This document shows positions 18,624 through 27,383 of a stretch of 64,000 bases of DNA, piece by piece. A program made the position numbers and the translations under genes. Source of the DNA: Chitinophagaceae bacterium (GTDB lineage Bacteria; Bacteroidota; Bacteroidia; Chitinophagales; Chitinophagaceae); contig JAMLGU010000002.1 in NCBI GenBank assembly GCA_023957575.1, positions 186,001 to 250,000 on the forward strand, given 5' to 3'. Numbering within the stretch: position 1 is the stretch's first letter; every line of letters starts with the position of its first letter. Below the pieces are notes generated by a model. It was not told the DNA's origin. It was given only the letters and a program-made list of their open reading frames with translations, and made no database searches.

Positions 18624-18784
18624 AGCTAAAAATTTGATACATTATTTGAGACATGTTTTTAGGAAAACAACTGAAATCAATTCTTAGCTAAAATAAATAT
18701 AAAATTCTTTAAACCCTTTACTGGTAAGCGATTCAGGGAATAACAGAGTGTTAATAAAAGCAACTGAGAGTGAACCTTAACGAA

Positions 18785-18826
18785 CTCTTAATCAGCGGGC
18801 CTAGGGTTCGAGTCCCTACGAGGACA
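18785..18826 (+). other. tRNA-Lys(CTT) 3' fragment: probable attachment-site remnant
   Basis: The 42 nt match the 3' half of a tRNA in register. Anticodon loop CTCTTAA (anticodon CTT, Lys), 3' anticodon stem TCAGC, 5-nt variable loop, T arm TAGGG-TTCGAGT-CCCTA, acceptor strand CGAGGAC and discriminator A at 18826. The bases before 18785 do not pair with TCAGC and there is no D arm or acceptor 5' strand (GTCCTCG) upstream, so the 5' half is absent. Since the fragment is on the plus strand, the intact reconstituted tRNA should be at the far left end of the island, beyond base 1. Confidence 0.85.
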
Positions 18827-18830
18827 CAAA

Positions 18831-18860
18831 AAAACCACTTACAAAATGTAGGTGGTTTTT
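18831..18860 (+). terminator. Intrinsic terminator of the original tRNA-Lys gene
   Basis: AAAACCACTTACA (18831-18843) pairs with TGTAGGTGGTTTT (18847-18859) over 13 bp with one G-U pair and a 3-nt loop, ending in a T run. It begins five bases after the tRNA fragment, so it is the tRNA's own terminator left on the host side of the insertion. Confidence 0.85.
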
Positions 18861-18898
18861 AATTTTAGTTTAATTGACAATACACCTAATTTTGAAAA

Positions 18899-19597
18899 AT
18901 GATGACTACAATCATTATTGATGACAATAAAATAGCTCGCACCACCATGAAGCAATTAGCAACTCAGATAGATGACCTGCAGGTACTTGGCGATTTTTCG
19001 AACGCGATGGAAGGCTACAACTTCTTGCAAAAACATCAGGTTGATTTATTGCTATTGGATATAGAAATGCCCGGCATGACCGGCATCGAACTCACGAAAA
19101 ATCTGGGGGCCGATAAAGCAGTTATTATTTTCACTACCTCCAAAAGAGAATATGCCGTAGAGGCTTTTGAACTAAGCGTTGCCGACTACATCCTGAAACC
19201 AATCACCCCTGTCCGTTTTTTACAGGCTATCGATAAAGCGAGAGAAATAATTGAAAGTAAAAAAACTGAAATTCAGTCAGATAATGATGAATTCATTTTT
19301 TTCAGAGATTCCAATATTGTCAGGCGTATTCGCTTTGACGAAATATTGTACGCAGAGGCAATGGGCGACTATGTGAAGCTATACACCCCCCAAAAATTTT
19401 ATGCCATCCACACCAGATTGGTAGAGGTGGAAAAACGGCTCCCCCAGCATCAGTTTATCAGAGTACACAGGTCTTACATCGTTGCTGTTTCCAAAATTGA
19501 TACTATTCAGGATGGAGCTTTGGTCCTGCATGGAAAATCGGTGCCGGTGGCTGATGCTTACCGGTCATCATTAAACAAAAGAATGAATATTCTTTAA
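18899..19597 (+). CDS. LytTR-family response regulator
   Basis: A 232-aa two-domain regulator. The receiver (about 3-120) has the acidic pair IIDDN, phospho-acceptor Asp54 in LLLLDIEMPG and the conserved lysine in YILKPI. The C-terminal LytTR domain (about 133-230) shows FRDSNIVRRIRFDEILYAEA, GDYVKLYT, LPQHQFIRVHRSYIVAVSKI. LytTR proteins bind two direct repeats about 21-22 bp apart. It has no adjacent classical LytS kinase; the hybrid kinase at 20015 is the nearest partner. A two-repeat site of the right geometry lies just downstream, at 19623, and four more occur in this window. ATG 18902 is an equally possible start. Confidence 0.92.
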   Translation: MMTTIIIDDNKIARTTMKQLATQIDDLQVLGDFSNAMEGYNFLQKHQVDLLLLDIEMPGMTGIELTKNLGADKAVIIFTTSKREYAVEAFELSVADYILKPITPVRFLQAIDKAREIIESKKTEIQSDNDEFIFFRDSNIVRRIRFDEILYAEAMGDYVKLYTPQKFYAIHTRLVEVEKRLPQHQFIRVHRSYIVAVSKIDTIQDGALVLHGKSVPVADAYRSSLNKRMNIL

Positions 19598-19622
19598 GAT
19601 TTTCTTAACTATTATTTTTCCC

Positions 19623-19691
19623 CGTTTAACGACACTTCTTGCCCTTTGAGCGAAAAACAAAGCCAACAACTTATTCTCCAAACTAATTTTA
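19623..19691 (+). promoter_or_regulatory. LytTR-type direct repeat with promoter (site 1)
   Basis: CGTTTAACG at 19623 and CTTTGAGCG at 19644 are exactly 21 bp apart. After 31 bp comes TAATTTTA (19684-19691), one mismatch from TAnnTTTG. It points at the small membrane protein at 19742 and perhaps the hybrid kinase at 20015. The same spacing recurs at four other promoters in the window. Confidence 0.6.
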
Positions 19692-19741
19692 TCAAGAGCA
19701 AGGTTATAATTAGACACGTTCTAATTGTGTAGAGTAACAAG

Positions 19742-19975
19742 ATGTCTATTATCAGCCATAAAGCAATTGACCTCGTTTCGATAATGAAAAAAGGAGAAGT
19801 AATACTGTTTATTATTCTTACTATAATATTAATCATATTAAGTTACACCTTCTTGCTACTCATGGATGAACATGCAGCTTTACTCCTATCCGGTCTGGTT
19901 TTTTTACTTTTGATCTATGATATTTTTCTGCTTGTTAATTTATTTATCAGATTTATGAAACCGCCCACACAATAG
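19742..19975 (+). CDS. Small two-helix membrane protein, unknown function
   Basis: A 77-aa protein, mostly hydrophobic, with two predicted membrane helices (about residues 19-41 and 46-70) and a short charged tail ending MKPPTQ. ATG 19784 (MKKGEVILF) would give a 63-aa protein and is also possible. Support that it is real: a LytTR-type promoter lies about 50 nt upstream in the right orientation, and it fills the gap between the response regulator and the hybrid kinase in the same orientation. An overlapping minus-strand frame has no promoter or motif. It could be a membrane accessory or signalling peptide; nothing identifies a function. Confidence 0.55.
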   Translation: MSIISHKAIDLVSIMKKGEVILFIILTIILIILSYTFLLLMDEHAALLLSGLVFLLLIYDIFLLVNLFIRFMKPPTQ

Positions 19976-20014
19976 GAATATTTTTTGTAATTTGCCTTCT
20001 AATTATAATAAATT

Positions 20015-22204
20015 ATGAGCCGGTTACTGAGGTATTCATTATTGATAGTTTTCTTTGCGGCTATTCTGGTAATTGTTTTTCTTCAGTTTAATACCAATCG
20101 TAATATTGACAGGCTAATTGACGGCAATGATGAGATTCTGGAAGAACTGGATCTTAAAGATGATTTACAAATTCTGCATACCAACCTATTTACGCTGGAA
20201 AGTAAAATCAGGGGAATTATCATAAGAGGCGAAAAGGTAAATACCGATACATTGCAAAATGAATTTGACAGCGTAAATCAACTTCTTCAAAAAATTGTAT
20301 TGGCTTATGACACAATTAAAGCGCCACCGGTAAATGAATTTGTCAGCTTGGTTACCAGAAAAATAGCAATTAATAAGACCGCTTTTGAAATCTTTAATGC
20401 ATCAGGAAAAACAGCCGCAGAAAAATACATTATCAGCAGTAAATCTTCTGTACTTACCGATTCCATCAAACAAAAAGCAAGGGAGGCCGATGCTTTGCAC
20501 GACCTTCTGGCACGCAAACTAATAACCGAGGCAGACAGAGGCGGATTGCGTGCAAAAACAATGGGCACCGTAGTGGCCATCATTGCTGCACTTGCCAGCA
20601 TATTCACATTCCTTTACATTATCTTCAAACTCAGGCAACAGCAGATAATGATTAAGCAGTTAGATGAATCTGAAAAAAAAGCAAGGGAGGTAGCACAAAT
20701 CAAAGAAAATTTTATGGCCAATATGAGCCATGAAATTCGTACTCCCATGAATGCCATTTTGGGATTCACCAATATTTTAAAAAGAAAAAATCTGGATGAA
20801 GAATCCGAGCATCACGTGCAAACGATACAGGAAAGTAGCGAGAGCCTCCTGCATATCATCAACGATATTCTTGACCTTTCAAAAATAGAAGCAGGTATGT
20901 TGAAAATTGAAACAGCGCCATTTAGCATCAGAAACACGGTTCATACTGTGGAAGCCATGCTGAAATCGAAAACTGACGAAAAAGAACTTGATTTTAGTGT
21001 TTCAATTGATAACACTTTACCTGACATTTTAGAAGGCGATGCTACAAGACTGTCACAAATATTAATCAACCTGATAAGCAATGCCATTAAGTTTACCGAA
21101 AAAGGCAGTATTACTCTAAACGTTGCCAATGAAGGGATTGAGGATCAAATGATCTCCCTAAGAATAACGGTTTCAGACACCGGAATAGGCATTAAAAATG
21201 AAGACCTCAATACTATATTTGATCGGTTTCAACAGGCAGAAGACTCGGTTTCCCGAAAATTTGGCGGTACAGGTTTGGGCTTATCCATCGTAAAAGAGTT
21301 GACAGTATTACAAAACGGGTCTATCAGCGTGGATAGCGAAACAGGCAAGGGTTCTACATTTAATATTACGATCCCTTATCGAATTTCAAAAGAAAAGAAC
21401 CTTCCTTTGGTTGAAAATATCACATTCGAAGTTCCCGGCGATACCTTTGAAAAGGCAAATATACTGGTAGCAGAAGACAACGAAATAAATCAAAGCCTCA
21501 TTAAATACCTCCTGAACGAATGGAAAATAAGAGCCGACTTTGTAGAAAATGGCAAAGAAGCAATCAGGTTGCTTCAACAACAAAATTATGACCTGATATT
21601 AATGGATATTCAAATGCCGGAGATGGACGGATACTCCGCTACAAAAGAAATCAGAGAAGTATTAAAGTATAAAACACCCATCATTGCCATGACCGCACAC
21701 GCCCTCGCCGGCGAAAAAGACAAGTGTTTACAAGCCGGCATGAACGGGTATCTACCTAAACCTATCAGGGATAAACAGTTGTACAACACGATAGTAAAAT
21801 TTTTGAACATAGAATCAAAAACTGTAAAGCCTGCAGAAACAGTAAATTCTAAACCAGCGCCTTCATTCAAAACCATCAATCTCGGATATATGAGAGAAAT
21901 CAGCAGCGGTAATAAAGAATATGAAAAATTAGTTACCGAACAATTTCTTGAATCCGTACCTGATGAATTGGTTTCTATAAAAAATGCCTGGAATGATGGC
22001 AGCATCAAAGAGTTAAGGCAACTTGCACATAATATGAAAACCACCATATCTATCATGGGGCTTACCGACAGTTTGAATCCGCATTTAGATTTTCTGGAGC
22101 ATGAACCACTCGATGCAATGAGTTTCAGAAATCATTATGAAACCATTGAAACCATCTGTACAATGGCAATTGAAGAAGCCACTGGTTTTTATAAGACACT
22201 ATAG
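20015..22204 (+). CDS. Hybrid sensor histidine kinase with receiver and HPt domains
   Basis: A 729-aa membrane kinase. A first membrane helix (about 6-26), a periplasmic or extracytoplasmic helical sensor (about 28-182, CHASE3-like in size and coiled composition) and a second helix (about 184-207) precede the catalytic parts. HisKA has His239 in NMSHEIRTPMN. The ATPase has NLISNAIKFTEKG, DTGIGI and GGTGLGLSI. A receiver (about 480-600) has Asp531 in LILMDIQMPEMDG and a lysine in YLPKPI. A C-terminal HPt domain has His672 in LAHNMKTTISIMGL. The chain can therefore run a complete H-D-H relay, possibly ending on the LytTR regulator encoded just upstream; that pairing is inferred from proximity. 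Confidence 0.9.
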   Translation: MSRLLRYSLLIVFFAAILVIVFLQFNTNRNIDRLIDGNDEILEELDLKDDLQILHTNLFTLESKIRGIIIRGEKVNTDTLQNEFDSVNQLLQKIVLAYDTIKAPPVNEFVSLVTRKIAINKTAFEIFNASGKTAAEKYIISSKSSVLTDSIKQKAREADALHDLLARKLITEADRGGLRAKTMGTVVAIIAALASIFTFLYIIFKLRQQQIMIKQLDESEKKAREVAQIKENFMANMSHEIRTPMNAILGFTNILKRKNLDEESEHHVQTIQESSESLLHIINDILDLSKIEAGMLKIETAPFSIRNTVHTVEAMLKSKTDEKELDFSVSIDNTLPDILEGDATRLSQILINLISNAIKFTEKGSITLNVANEGIEDQMISLRITVSDTGIGIKNEDLNTIFDRFQQAEDSVSRKFGGTGLGLSIVKELTVLQNGSISVDSETGKGSTFNITIPYRISKEKNLPLVENITFEVPGDTFEKANILVAEDNEINQSLIKYLLNEWKIRADFVENGKEAIRLLQQQNYDLILMDIQMPEMDGYSATKEIREVLKYKTPIIAMTAHALAGEKDKCLQAGMNGYLPKPIRDKQLYNTIVKFLNIESKTVKPAETVNSKPAPSFKTINLGYMREISSGNKEYEKLVTEQFLESVPDELVSIKNAWNDGSIKELRQLAHNMKTTISIMGLTDSLNPHLDFLEHEPLDAMSFRNHYETIETICTMAIEEATGFYKTL

Positions 22205-22246
22205 TTAATTCAATGCTGAGGTTTTACAAAAGCAATTTTGAATTAA
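22205..22246. terminator. Hairpin between convergent genes, possible terminator
   Basis: TTAATTCAA (22205-22213) is the exact reverse complement of TTGAATTAA (22238-22246), with TGCT/AGCA able to extend the stem inside. It starts at the hybrid kinase stop codon and lies between convergent genes. There is no strong T-tract, so termination is only suggested. Confidence 0.4.
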
Positions 22247-22283
22247 TGAAGTCATTTGTCCGGCTGAACCACTACATTAATTT

Positions 22284-23312
22284 TTACTCATGGGTTGCCT
22301 GCACTATCCGGCTGTAATTATAATTCCCATCCGCATCAACCTGTTTGATTCTGATAAATAATTTTTGATATTTTACGCTTGTTTTCAAATCTGCCGACTT
22401 CCGGCACGAAATAAAATGAACACCCACAAAAATCAACAGGAATAAAGAACAAACCAGTCTGCCCCGACGATTACGACCAAAACAAAGCAATCCCATCAGT
22501 AAAGAAATACTTACAACTGTCATCAAGTCTTTAACAGGCAGTGAAACCTGATACGATTGCGCTGCATCTGCATTATTATTGTTTGCCCTTATCTCTTTGA
22601 GTGTTTTGAAAGTTTTTCCATCATTAGAGGCCTGTACCTCAAAATGACTGTTATTCATTTCTTTTAAGGTATTCCAATGAACCAAAAGTTGATCATCACG
22701 GAAAAAGGCAGATACCTTTCCAAAATTTACCGGAAGCGTATTGTCAACCGCTCCTTTGAACTCAAAATCATTGATACTTAATGTCCCTGTGTTTCCTGTT
22801 CCTCCCCATGCATATATCCTGAACTCAACGGCGGTAGCCACATTGCCATAATCGGCAAATGGTAAAGAAATATTTATGGGATATGCTTTGCCATCATTAG
22901 TGAGACCGCCGCTTGAAATACTCGAATAAGTAGCAAAATTATCAGTACTCACGCGCACTTCATATTGAGTAGGCCCTGTGGAAGACGACTGATAATTAAA
23001 GTTGAACGCAGTGAAATGAAGGTAATTCCCAGATGTTGGACTCAACCATAGATAAAAATACTTACCGTTATCCAAATTACTAACTACCCATCCCTTAGTA
23101 TTATAACGGTTATTCCCAGCATTATTTGTCAATTCGGAACTAAAGCCTATACCCGACACACTCACTAATGAATTATTATAAGTATCCCCTGTTGTATAGG
23201 GATTAGAATCCGAAGGATAAGAACCGGTTATGGGGTTACTCCATATATTTTGAGCTGATAAAAGCAGAGGGATGGCTATTACCAACAAAATTGCAGCTAA
23301 TCTTTTCATCAT
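22284..23312 (-). CDS. Exported protein with fn3-like domain interrupted by two membrane helices
   Basis: A 342-aa protein with signal peptide (MMKRLAAILLVIAIPLLLSAQ). A beta-rich domain (about 22-190) contains YEVRVSTDNFATYSSIS and VEFRIYAWGG, features of extracellular jelly-roll or discoidin-like modules. A Bacteroidota fn3-like module begins LPVNFGKVSAFF and continues with HWNTLKEMNNSHFEVQASND. Where such modules normally end with a strand like F-x-R-I-x-Q-V-D-x-D-G, the chain instead enters two hydrophobic helices (about 262-280 and 288-304) around FGRNRRGR. It then finishes the module with LFIRIKQVDADGNYNYSRIV. I recall this interrupted layout in other Chitinophagaceae proteins. Function unknown; it is convergent with the hybrid kinase. 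Confidence 0.75.
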   Translation of the reverse strand: MMKRLAAILLVIAIPLLLSAQNIWSNPITGSYPSDSNPYTTGDTYNNSLVSVSGIGFSSELTNNAGNNRYNTKGWVVSNLDNGKYFYLWLSPTSGNYLHFTAFNFNYQSSSTGPTQYEVRVSTDNFATYSSISSGGLTNDGKAYPINISLPFADYGNVATAVEFRIYAWGGTGNTGTLSINDFEFKGAVDNTLPVNFGKVSAFFRDDQLLVHWNTLKEMNNSHFEVQASNDGKTFKTLKEIRANNNNADAAQSYQVSLPVKDLMTVVSISLLMGLLCFGRNRRGRLVCSLFLLIFVGVHFISCRKSADLKTSVKYQKLFIRIKQVDADGNYNYSRIVQATHE

Positions 23313-23475
23313 GTTGTTTTTAAATTACAAGTGTCAAGAAATCAATTGAAATACCCTATCAAAACACACAATGGCACATTTGCCTCATATACAAATATAA
23401 TATAATTGCTGCAATATACAATGATCGAAAATCACTTCCTTCTTTACTAATTTCTATTTTTTCATTTTACCCATT

Positions 23476-23975
23476 TTATCCTGAAATCAATCCGGTTTTC
23501 TTCAACAATTTCCGGTTATTTCTTTCATGTAATATTCTGTATAGCAAGGCATACATTACCGGAAGAATTAACAAGGTTAAAAAAGTGGAAGTAATCAAAC
23601 CTCCAATGACTACTCTTGCAAGTGGCTTTTGTGTTTCGCTGCCAATACCTGTGGCTATAGCCGCAGGGAGCAGCCCTATAGCAGCCATTAAAGCAGTCAT
23701 GACGACGGGTCTCACTCTGATGATGACTCCTTTCATGATTGCGTCATCCAAAGACATCCCTTCTTCCAGATACTTCCTGAACACACTGATAAGAATCACT
23801 CCGTTTTGAATACATACCCCAAATAACGCAATAAATCCTATTCCTGCGCTGATACTGAAATTCATTCCTGTAATAAACAATGCCAGAATTCCTCCTATCA
23901 GTGCAAAGGGCACATTTAACAGCGTGAGCAGTGCATCTTTTACATTATTAAAGGTGATAAACAATATCAGAAAAC
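23476..23975 (-). pseudogene. Truncated heavy-metal RND efflux pump (CzcA/CusA family), C-terminal remnant
   Basis: The frame encodes about the last 166 residues of a tripartite-pump inner membrane protein that is normally about 1,040 residues. Recognisable CzcA/CusA pieces are FITFNNVKDALL, FSISAGIGFIALFGV, RVRPVVMTALMAAIGLLP and QKPLARVVIGGLI. It includes the final membrane helices and a basic tail. Upstream of FLILFITF the similarity ceases and a stop (TAG) occurs at about 23989-23991; the TTG at 23964 is not a believable start. With no docking domains, proton relay or partner genes (CzcB/C) nearby, it cannot work as a pump. The break point coincides with the truncated end of the plus-strand remnant that follows. 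Confidence 0.85.
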
Positions 23976-24111
23976 ATCTTATAAGGTACTATTGATTCAT
24001 GACGAGATGTTTCAAAAAAAATGGGAAGAGAGTGAACTAAAACAATTGGTTAACAAATTGAAACAATCCGATAATTACGTTTTTGAACAAATCCGCTTTT
24101 ATCCCCAATAA
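23974..24111 (+). pseudogene. 3' remnant of an unidentified gene, abutting the czcA remnant
   Basis: On the plus strand an open frame reads TSYKVLLIHDEMFQKKW... and ends ...YVFEQIRFYPQ at a TAA (24109-24111). It has normal-looking coding composition: beta strand, acidic turn, then an amphipathic helix. There is no upstream start; to the left the sequence becomes the antisense of the czcA tail. It therefore looks like the last ~45 codons of a gene cut at the same place as czcA. I do not recognise the family. A 34-aa ORF from the internal ATG (24007) is formally possible but unlikely to be a gene. Confidence 0.5.
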
Positions 24112-24186
24112 CTAAAACCGATTTATCTTATCCTCAAAAAAGCTATATTAGCTCATGTTATTTTAATCAGTAAATTTATTTGCTAT

Positions 24187-27100
24187 ATGAAATTTAAATC
24201 TTTGATTACCGGTATTTTAATGATATTTTTCATTTACGGAACAAACGCTCAAAAGCCATTTTATTTTACCTCCACCCCTACCCTGACACCGAAGGGTGAT
24301 GAAGTAATTTTTAGCTACAATGGTCAATTATGGCGTTCTTCCGTTACGGGTGGAACCGCCTATCAAATCACTTCTCTTCAGGGCATCAGCAACCGACCAC
24401 GTGTATCGCCCGATGGCAAGTGGATTACATTCAGCAATAGCCAATACGGCAATAGCGATATTTATATTATGCCATTAAGTGGCGGAGAAATCAAAAGGCT
24501 TACATTCCATAGCGCCAACGACTTGGTAGAATCATGGTCATGGGATAACAAATGGATTTATTTTACGAGTAATCGTTATGACCGAATGAGTACATACAAG
24601 GTAAATATTGATGGGGGAACACCGAAAAGAGTTTTCAGTTCCGATTATTTTGATTACACCCACGATGCTGTAGAGCATCCGAAAACCGGTGAAATATTTT
24701 TTGATGACACCTGGGAAAGTTTTAATTTTTATAATCGCATTGGTTATCGCGGCGCTTTTAATCCCGAAATTCAATCTTATAATCCTAAAACCAAAGAGTA
24801 CAAAAAATACACAGACTGGCAAGGAAAAGACATGTCGGCAAGCATTGATAAAAACGGTAAAATCTATTTTATTTCAGATGAGGATAATGGACAATATAAC
24901 CTTTACACATTTGATGGAAACAAGAAGACAGTACTTACTCGTTTTAACACCTCTGTAATGAGGCCTTATGTAAATGCAGAAGGCACTGATATTGTTTTTG
25001 AGAAAGATTTTCAATTGTATATCTACAACATAGCCGGAAAAAAATCTAAACTCATCCCTTTGCAAGGATTCACAAACAATAGCCTTCATTCCGAAAAAGC
25101 TTATGATGTATCGAGAAATATCAGCAATTTTGATATTTCACCCGATGGTAAGAAAATCGCTTTTGTATCGAGGGGCAGATTATTAGTATCCGACATCAAA
25201 GGCAAATTTGTAAGAGAGTTGAATACTCAAAGCAATGAAAGAGTTGTAGAAGTATTCTGGCTAAAGGATAATGAGACAATTTTATTTACGCAAACAAATA
25301 AAGGATTTAAAAATTTATATACCATTAAGGCCAATGACAATCTGCCTCAAAAACAAATAACAAACGAATTCAGAAACAATCGCTCCCTAAGCTTCAACAA
25401 CGATAGATCAAAAGCGGTTTACCTAAATGGCAATGATCAGATTTGCCTGCTCGATTTAAAAAACATGAAACCCGAGGTTTTAGTTACTGATGAAATATGG
25501 GGTTTGAACTCTTCAAACCCTGTCTTCTCGCCGGACAACCAATATGTCATGTATAACGGAATCAGAAACTTTGAGGCAGATATTTTTTTGGTACGTTTAG
25601 CCGATAAGAAGGTTTTCAACATTACCAATACCGGCGTTTCTGAGGTTGATCCTGTATGGTCTTCGGATGGAAAATATGTTTATTTTGTAAGCAATCGTAC
25701 TACTCCCAGTTATCCTTACGGTATGGGAAATGCAAAGATTTACCGGATGGCGCTCGAAAGACAGGAAAAACCATATCAAAGCGACATGTACGATTCTTTG
25801 TTTGTTTCTGCAAAAAAAGATACCAGCAAAAACTCCAAACCAATTGCAAAATCAGACAGTCTGAGTAAAATACCAATTAAAATAGATTTCAATAATCTGA
25901 TGGGCAGATTGGAACAAATAGGCCCTTCCTTTGGTACTCAGAATGGAGTAAGAGTGATTTCTGATAAAGAAAAAACCAGAATTCTGTTTTTATCAAATCA
26001 TGAAAACGGACAGATGGCGCTTTGGCAGGTAGTAGAGGAGCCCTTTGAAACAACAAAAACAGAAAAAATCAAAGGAGTTGAAGGATTTGTTTCAGGCGTT
26101 TATACTGATGAAAAAAATTGCTTTGCCCTGATGCAGGGAGATATTTATAAATTAAATCTACCGGCTTCTTCTTCCGAAAAAATAAATATCAATTATTCGT
26201 TTAATAAAAATCTGAAAAACGAATTTGAACAAATGTTTTATGAAGCATGGGCTGTGCTGAATGAAAATTATTACGATGTACAGTTTAATAAGAAAAATTG
26301 GGCCGAAATCAAAAAGAGATATGAAGGCTATCTCGCCTTTGTAGAAACCCGTGATAATATACGGACATTGCTGAATAATATGATGGGTGAGCTGAACTCT
26401 TCTCATTACGGCTTCAGTAGTAGTGGCGATGAAGAAAATACTTATTACAATACAGTAACTGCATCGCCGGGTATCATGTTTCAAAATAATGCGCCCTATA
26501 TGGTGGATTATATCATCCCGGATGGCGCCGCAGATTTTAGTAATAAACAAATACTTCGCGGTGACGAGTTGATAGCTGTTGACGGAAGAAAAGTAGATCC
26601 GAACCAAAACAGGGAATCCTACTTCATTGCACCACGCATGCCGCGCGAAATGATATTAACTTTTAAAAGTCAGAATAAGGAATATGATGTAAAAATTAAA
26701 CCTGCCAGTTATACTGCATCTGCATCTTTGCTATACGATAAATGGGAAAAGAATAACAGACACCTTGTCAACAAATTAAGTAATAACAAAATAGGATATG
26801 TGTATATGCGGGACATGGGTGCCGGTTCTCTTGATAAATTTGAACTTAATATGGTTAGCGATTCGGTAGCTGCCAAAGACGGTCTGATCCTGGATTTGAG
26901 ATACAACACAGGAGGTAATGTCCATGATGCCGTATTGCAATTTCTGTCCAGAAAGCCATACCTTAAATGGAAGTATAGAAACGGGCAATTGAGTCCGCAA
27001 CCCAATTTTGCCCCGGCAGGGAAACCAATCGTGGTCTTGATTAACGAACAAACATTAAGCGATGGAGAAATGACTTCGGCAGGATTTAAAGAATTGGGGC

Positions 27101-27345
27101 TTGGTAAAATTATCGGCACTGAAACATACAGATGGATCATTTTTACATCCGCCGCCCGATTGATTGATGGCTCTTCCGTAAGATTACCGGCCTGGGGCTG
27201 TTATACATTAGACGGGAAAGACCTTGAAAAGACGGGTGTTGCGCCCGACATTTTCGTACGAAATACTTTTAAAGACAGAATGGATGGAGACGATCCACAA
27301 ATTGAAGCAGCAGTGAAAGAAGTACTAAAAACGTTTAACAAATAA
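24187..27345 (+). CDS. Tricorn-like S41 protease with beta-propeller and PDZ domains
   Basis: A 1,052-aa exported protease (signal MKFKSLITGILMIFFIYGTNAQ). The first half is built of PD40/WD40-like propeller repeats (about 25-560; for example RVSPDGKWITFSNS, ISPDGKKIAFVS, FSPDNQYVMYNG, WSSDGKYVYFVS). A helical segment (about 670-755), a PDZ domain (about 755-840) and an S41 catalytic core follow. The core contains LDLRYNTGGNVHD and NEQTLSDGEMTSAG with nucleophile Ser958, then GLGKIIGTETY. This is the architecture of Tricorn protease homologues, which trim peptides; the bacterial exported versions probably degrade peptides or misfolded proteins in the periplasm. It is transcribed alone and ends at a strong shared terminator. 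Confidence 0.92.
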   Translation: MKFKSLITGILMIFFIYGTNAQKPFYFTSTPTLTPKGDEVIFSYNGQLWRSSVTGGTAYQITSLQGISNRPRVSPDGKWITFSNSQYGNSDIYIMPLSGGEIKRLTFHSANDLVESWSWDNKWIYFTSNRYDRMSTYKVNIDGGTPKRVFSSDYFDYTHDAVEHPKTGEIFFDDTWESFNFYNRIGYRGAFNPEIQSYNPKTKEYKKYTDWQGKDMSASIDKNGKIYFISDEDNGQYNLYTFDGNKKTVLTRFNTSVMRPYVNAEGTDIVFEKDFQLYIYNIAGKKSKLIPLQGFTNNSLHSEKAYDVSRNISNFDISPDGKKIAFVSRGRLLVSDIKGKFVRELNTQSNERVVEVFWLKDNETILFTQTNKGFKNLYTIKANDNLPQKQITNEFRNNRSLSFNNDRSKAVYLNGNDQICLLDLKNMKPEVLVTDEIWGLNSSNPVFSPDNQYVMYNGIRNFEADIFLVRLADKKVFNITNTGVSEVDPVWSSDGKYVYFVSNRTTPSYPYGMGNAKIYRMALERQEKPYQSDMYDSLFVSAKKDTSKNSKPIAKSDSLSKIPIKIDFNNLMGRLEQIGPSFGTQNGVRVISDKEKTRILFLSNHENGQMALWQVVEEPFETTKTEKIKGVEGFVSGVYTDEKNCFALMQGDIYKLNLPASSSEKININYSFNKNLKNEFEQMFYEAWAVLNENYYDVQFNKKNWAEIKKRYEGYLAFVETRDNIRTLLNNMMGELNSSHYGFSSSGDEENTYYNTVTASPGIMFQNNAPYMVDYIIPDGAADFSNKQILRGDELIAVDGRKVDPNQNRESYFIAPRMPREMILTFKSQNKEYDVKIKPASYTASASLLYDKWEKNNRHLVNKLSNNKIGYVYMRDMGAGSLDKFELNMVSDSVAAKDGLILDLRYNTGGNVHDAVLQFLSRKPYLKWKYRNGQLSPQPNFAPAGKPIVVLINEQTLSDGEMTSAGFKELGLGKIIGTETYRWIIFTSAARLIDGSSVRLPAWGCYTLDGKDLEKTGVAPDIFVRNTFKDRMDGDDPQIEAAVKEVLKTFNK

Positions 27346-27383
27346 ATACAAAAAGGATACACAATCAAAATTAAAATCCTAAT

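Noticed and set aside
18721..18784. Complete tRNA gene ending at 18826
   Set aside because: The upstream bases cannot form the acceptor 5' strand, D arm or 5' anticodon stem, so only the 3' half is present.
19612..19836. Minus-strand 74-aa frame opposite the small membrane protein
   Set aside because: It overlaps the LytTR-type promoter and the plus-strand gene, has no motif, and runs against the local operon direction.
23476..23964. Intact 162-aa protein for the CzcA-like frame
   Set aside because: Starts at TTG in the middle of a conserved membrane helix and lacks the rest of the pump; treated as a remnant.
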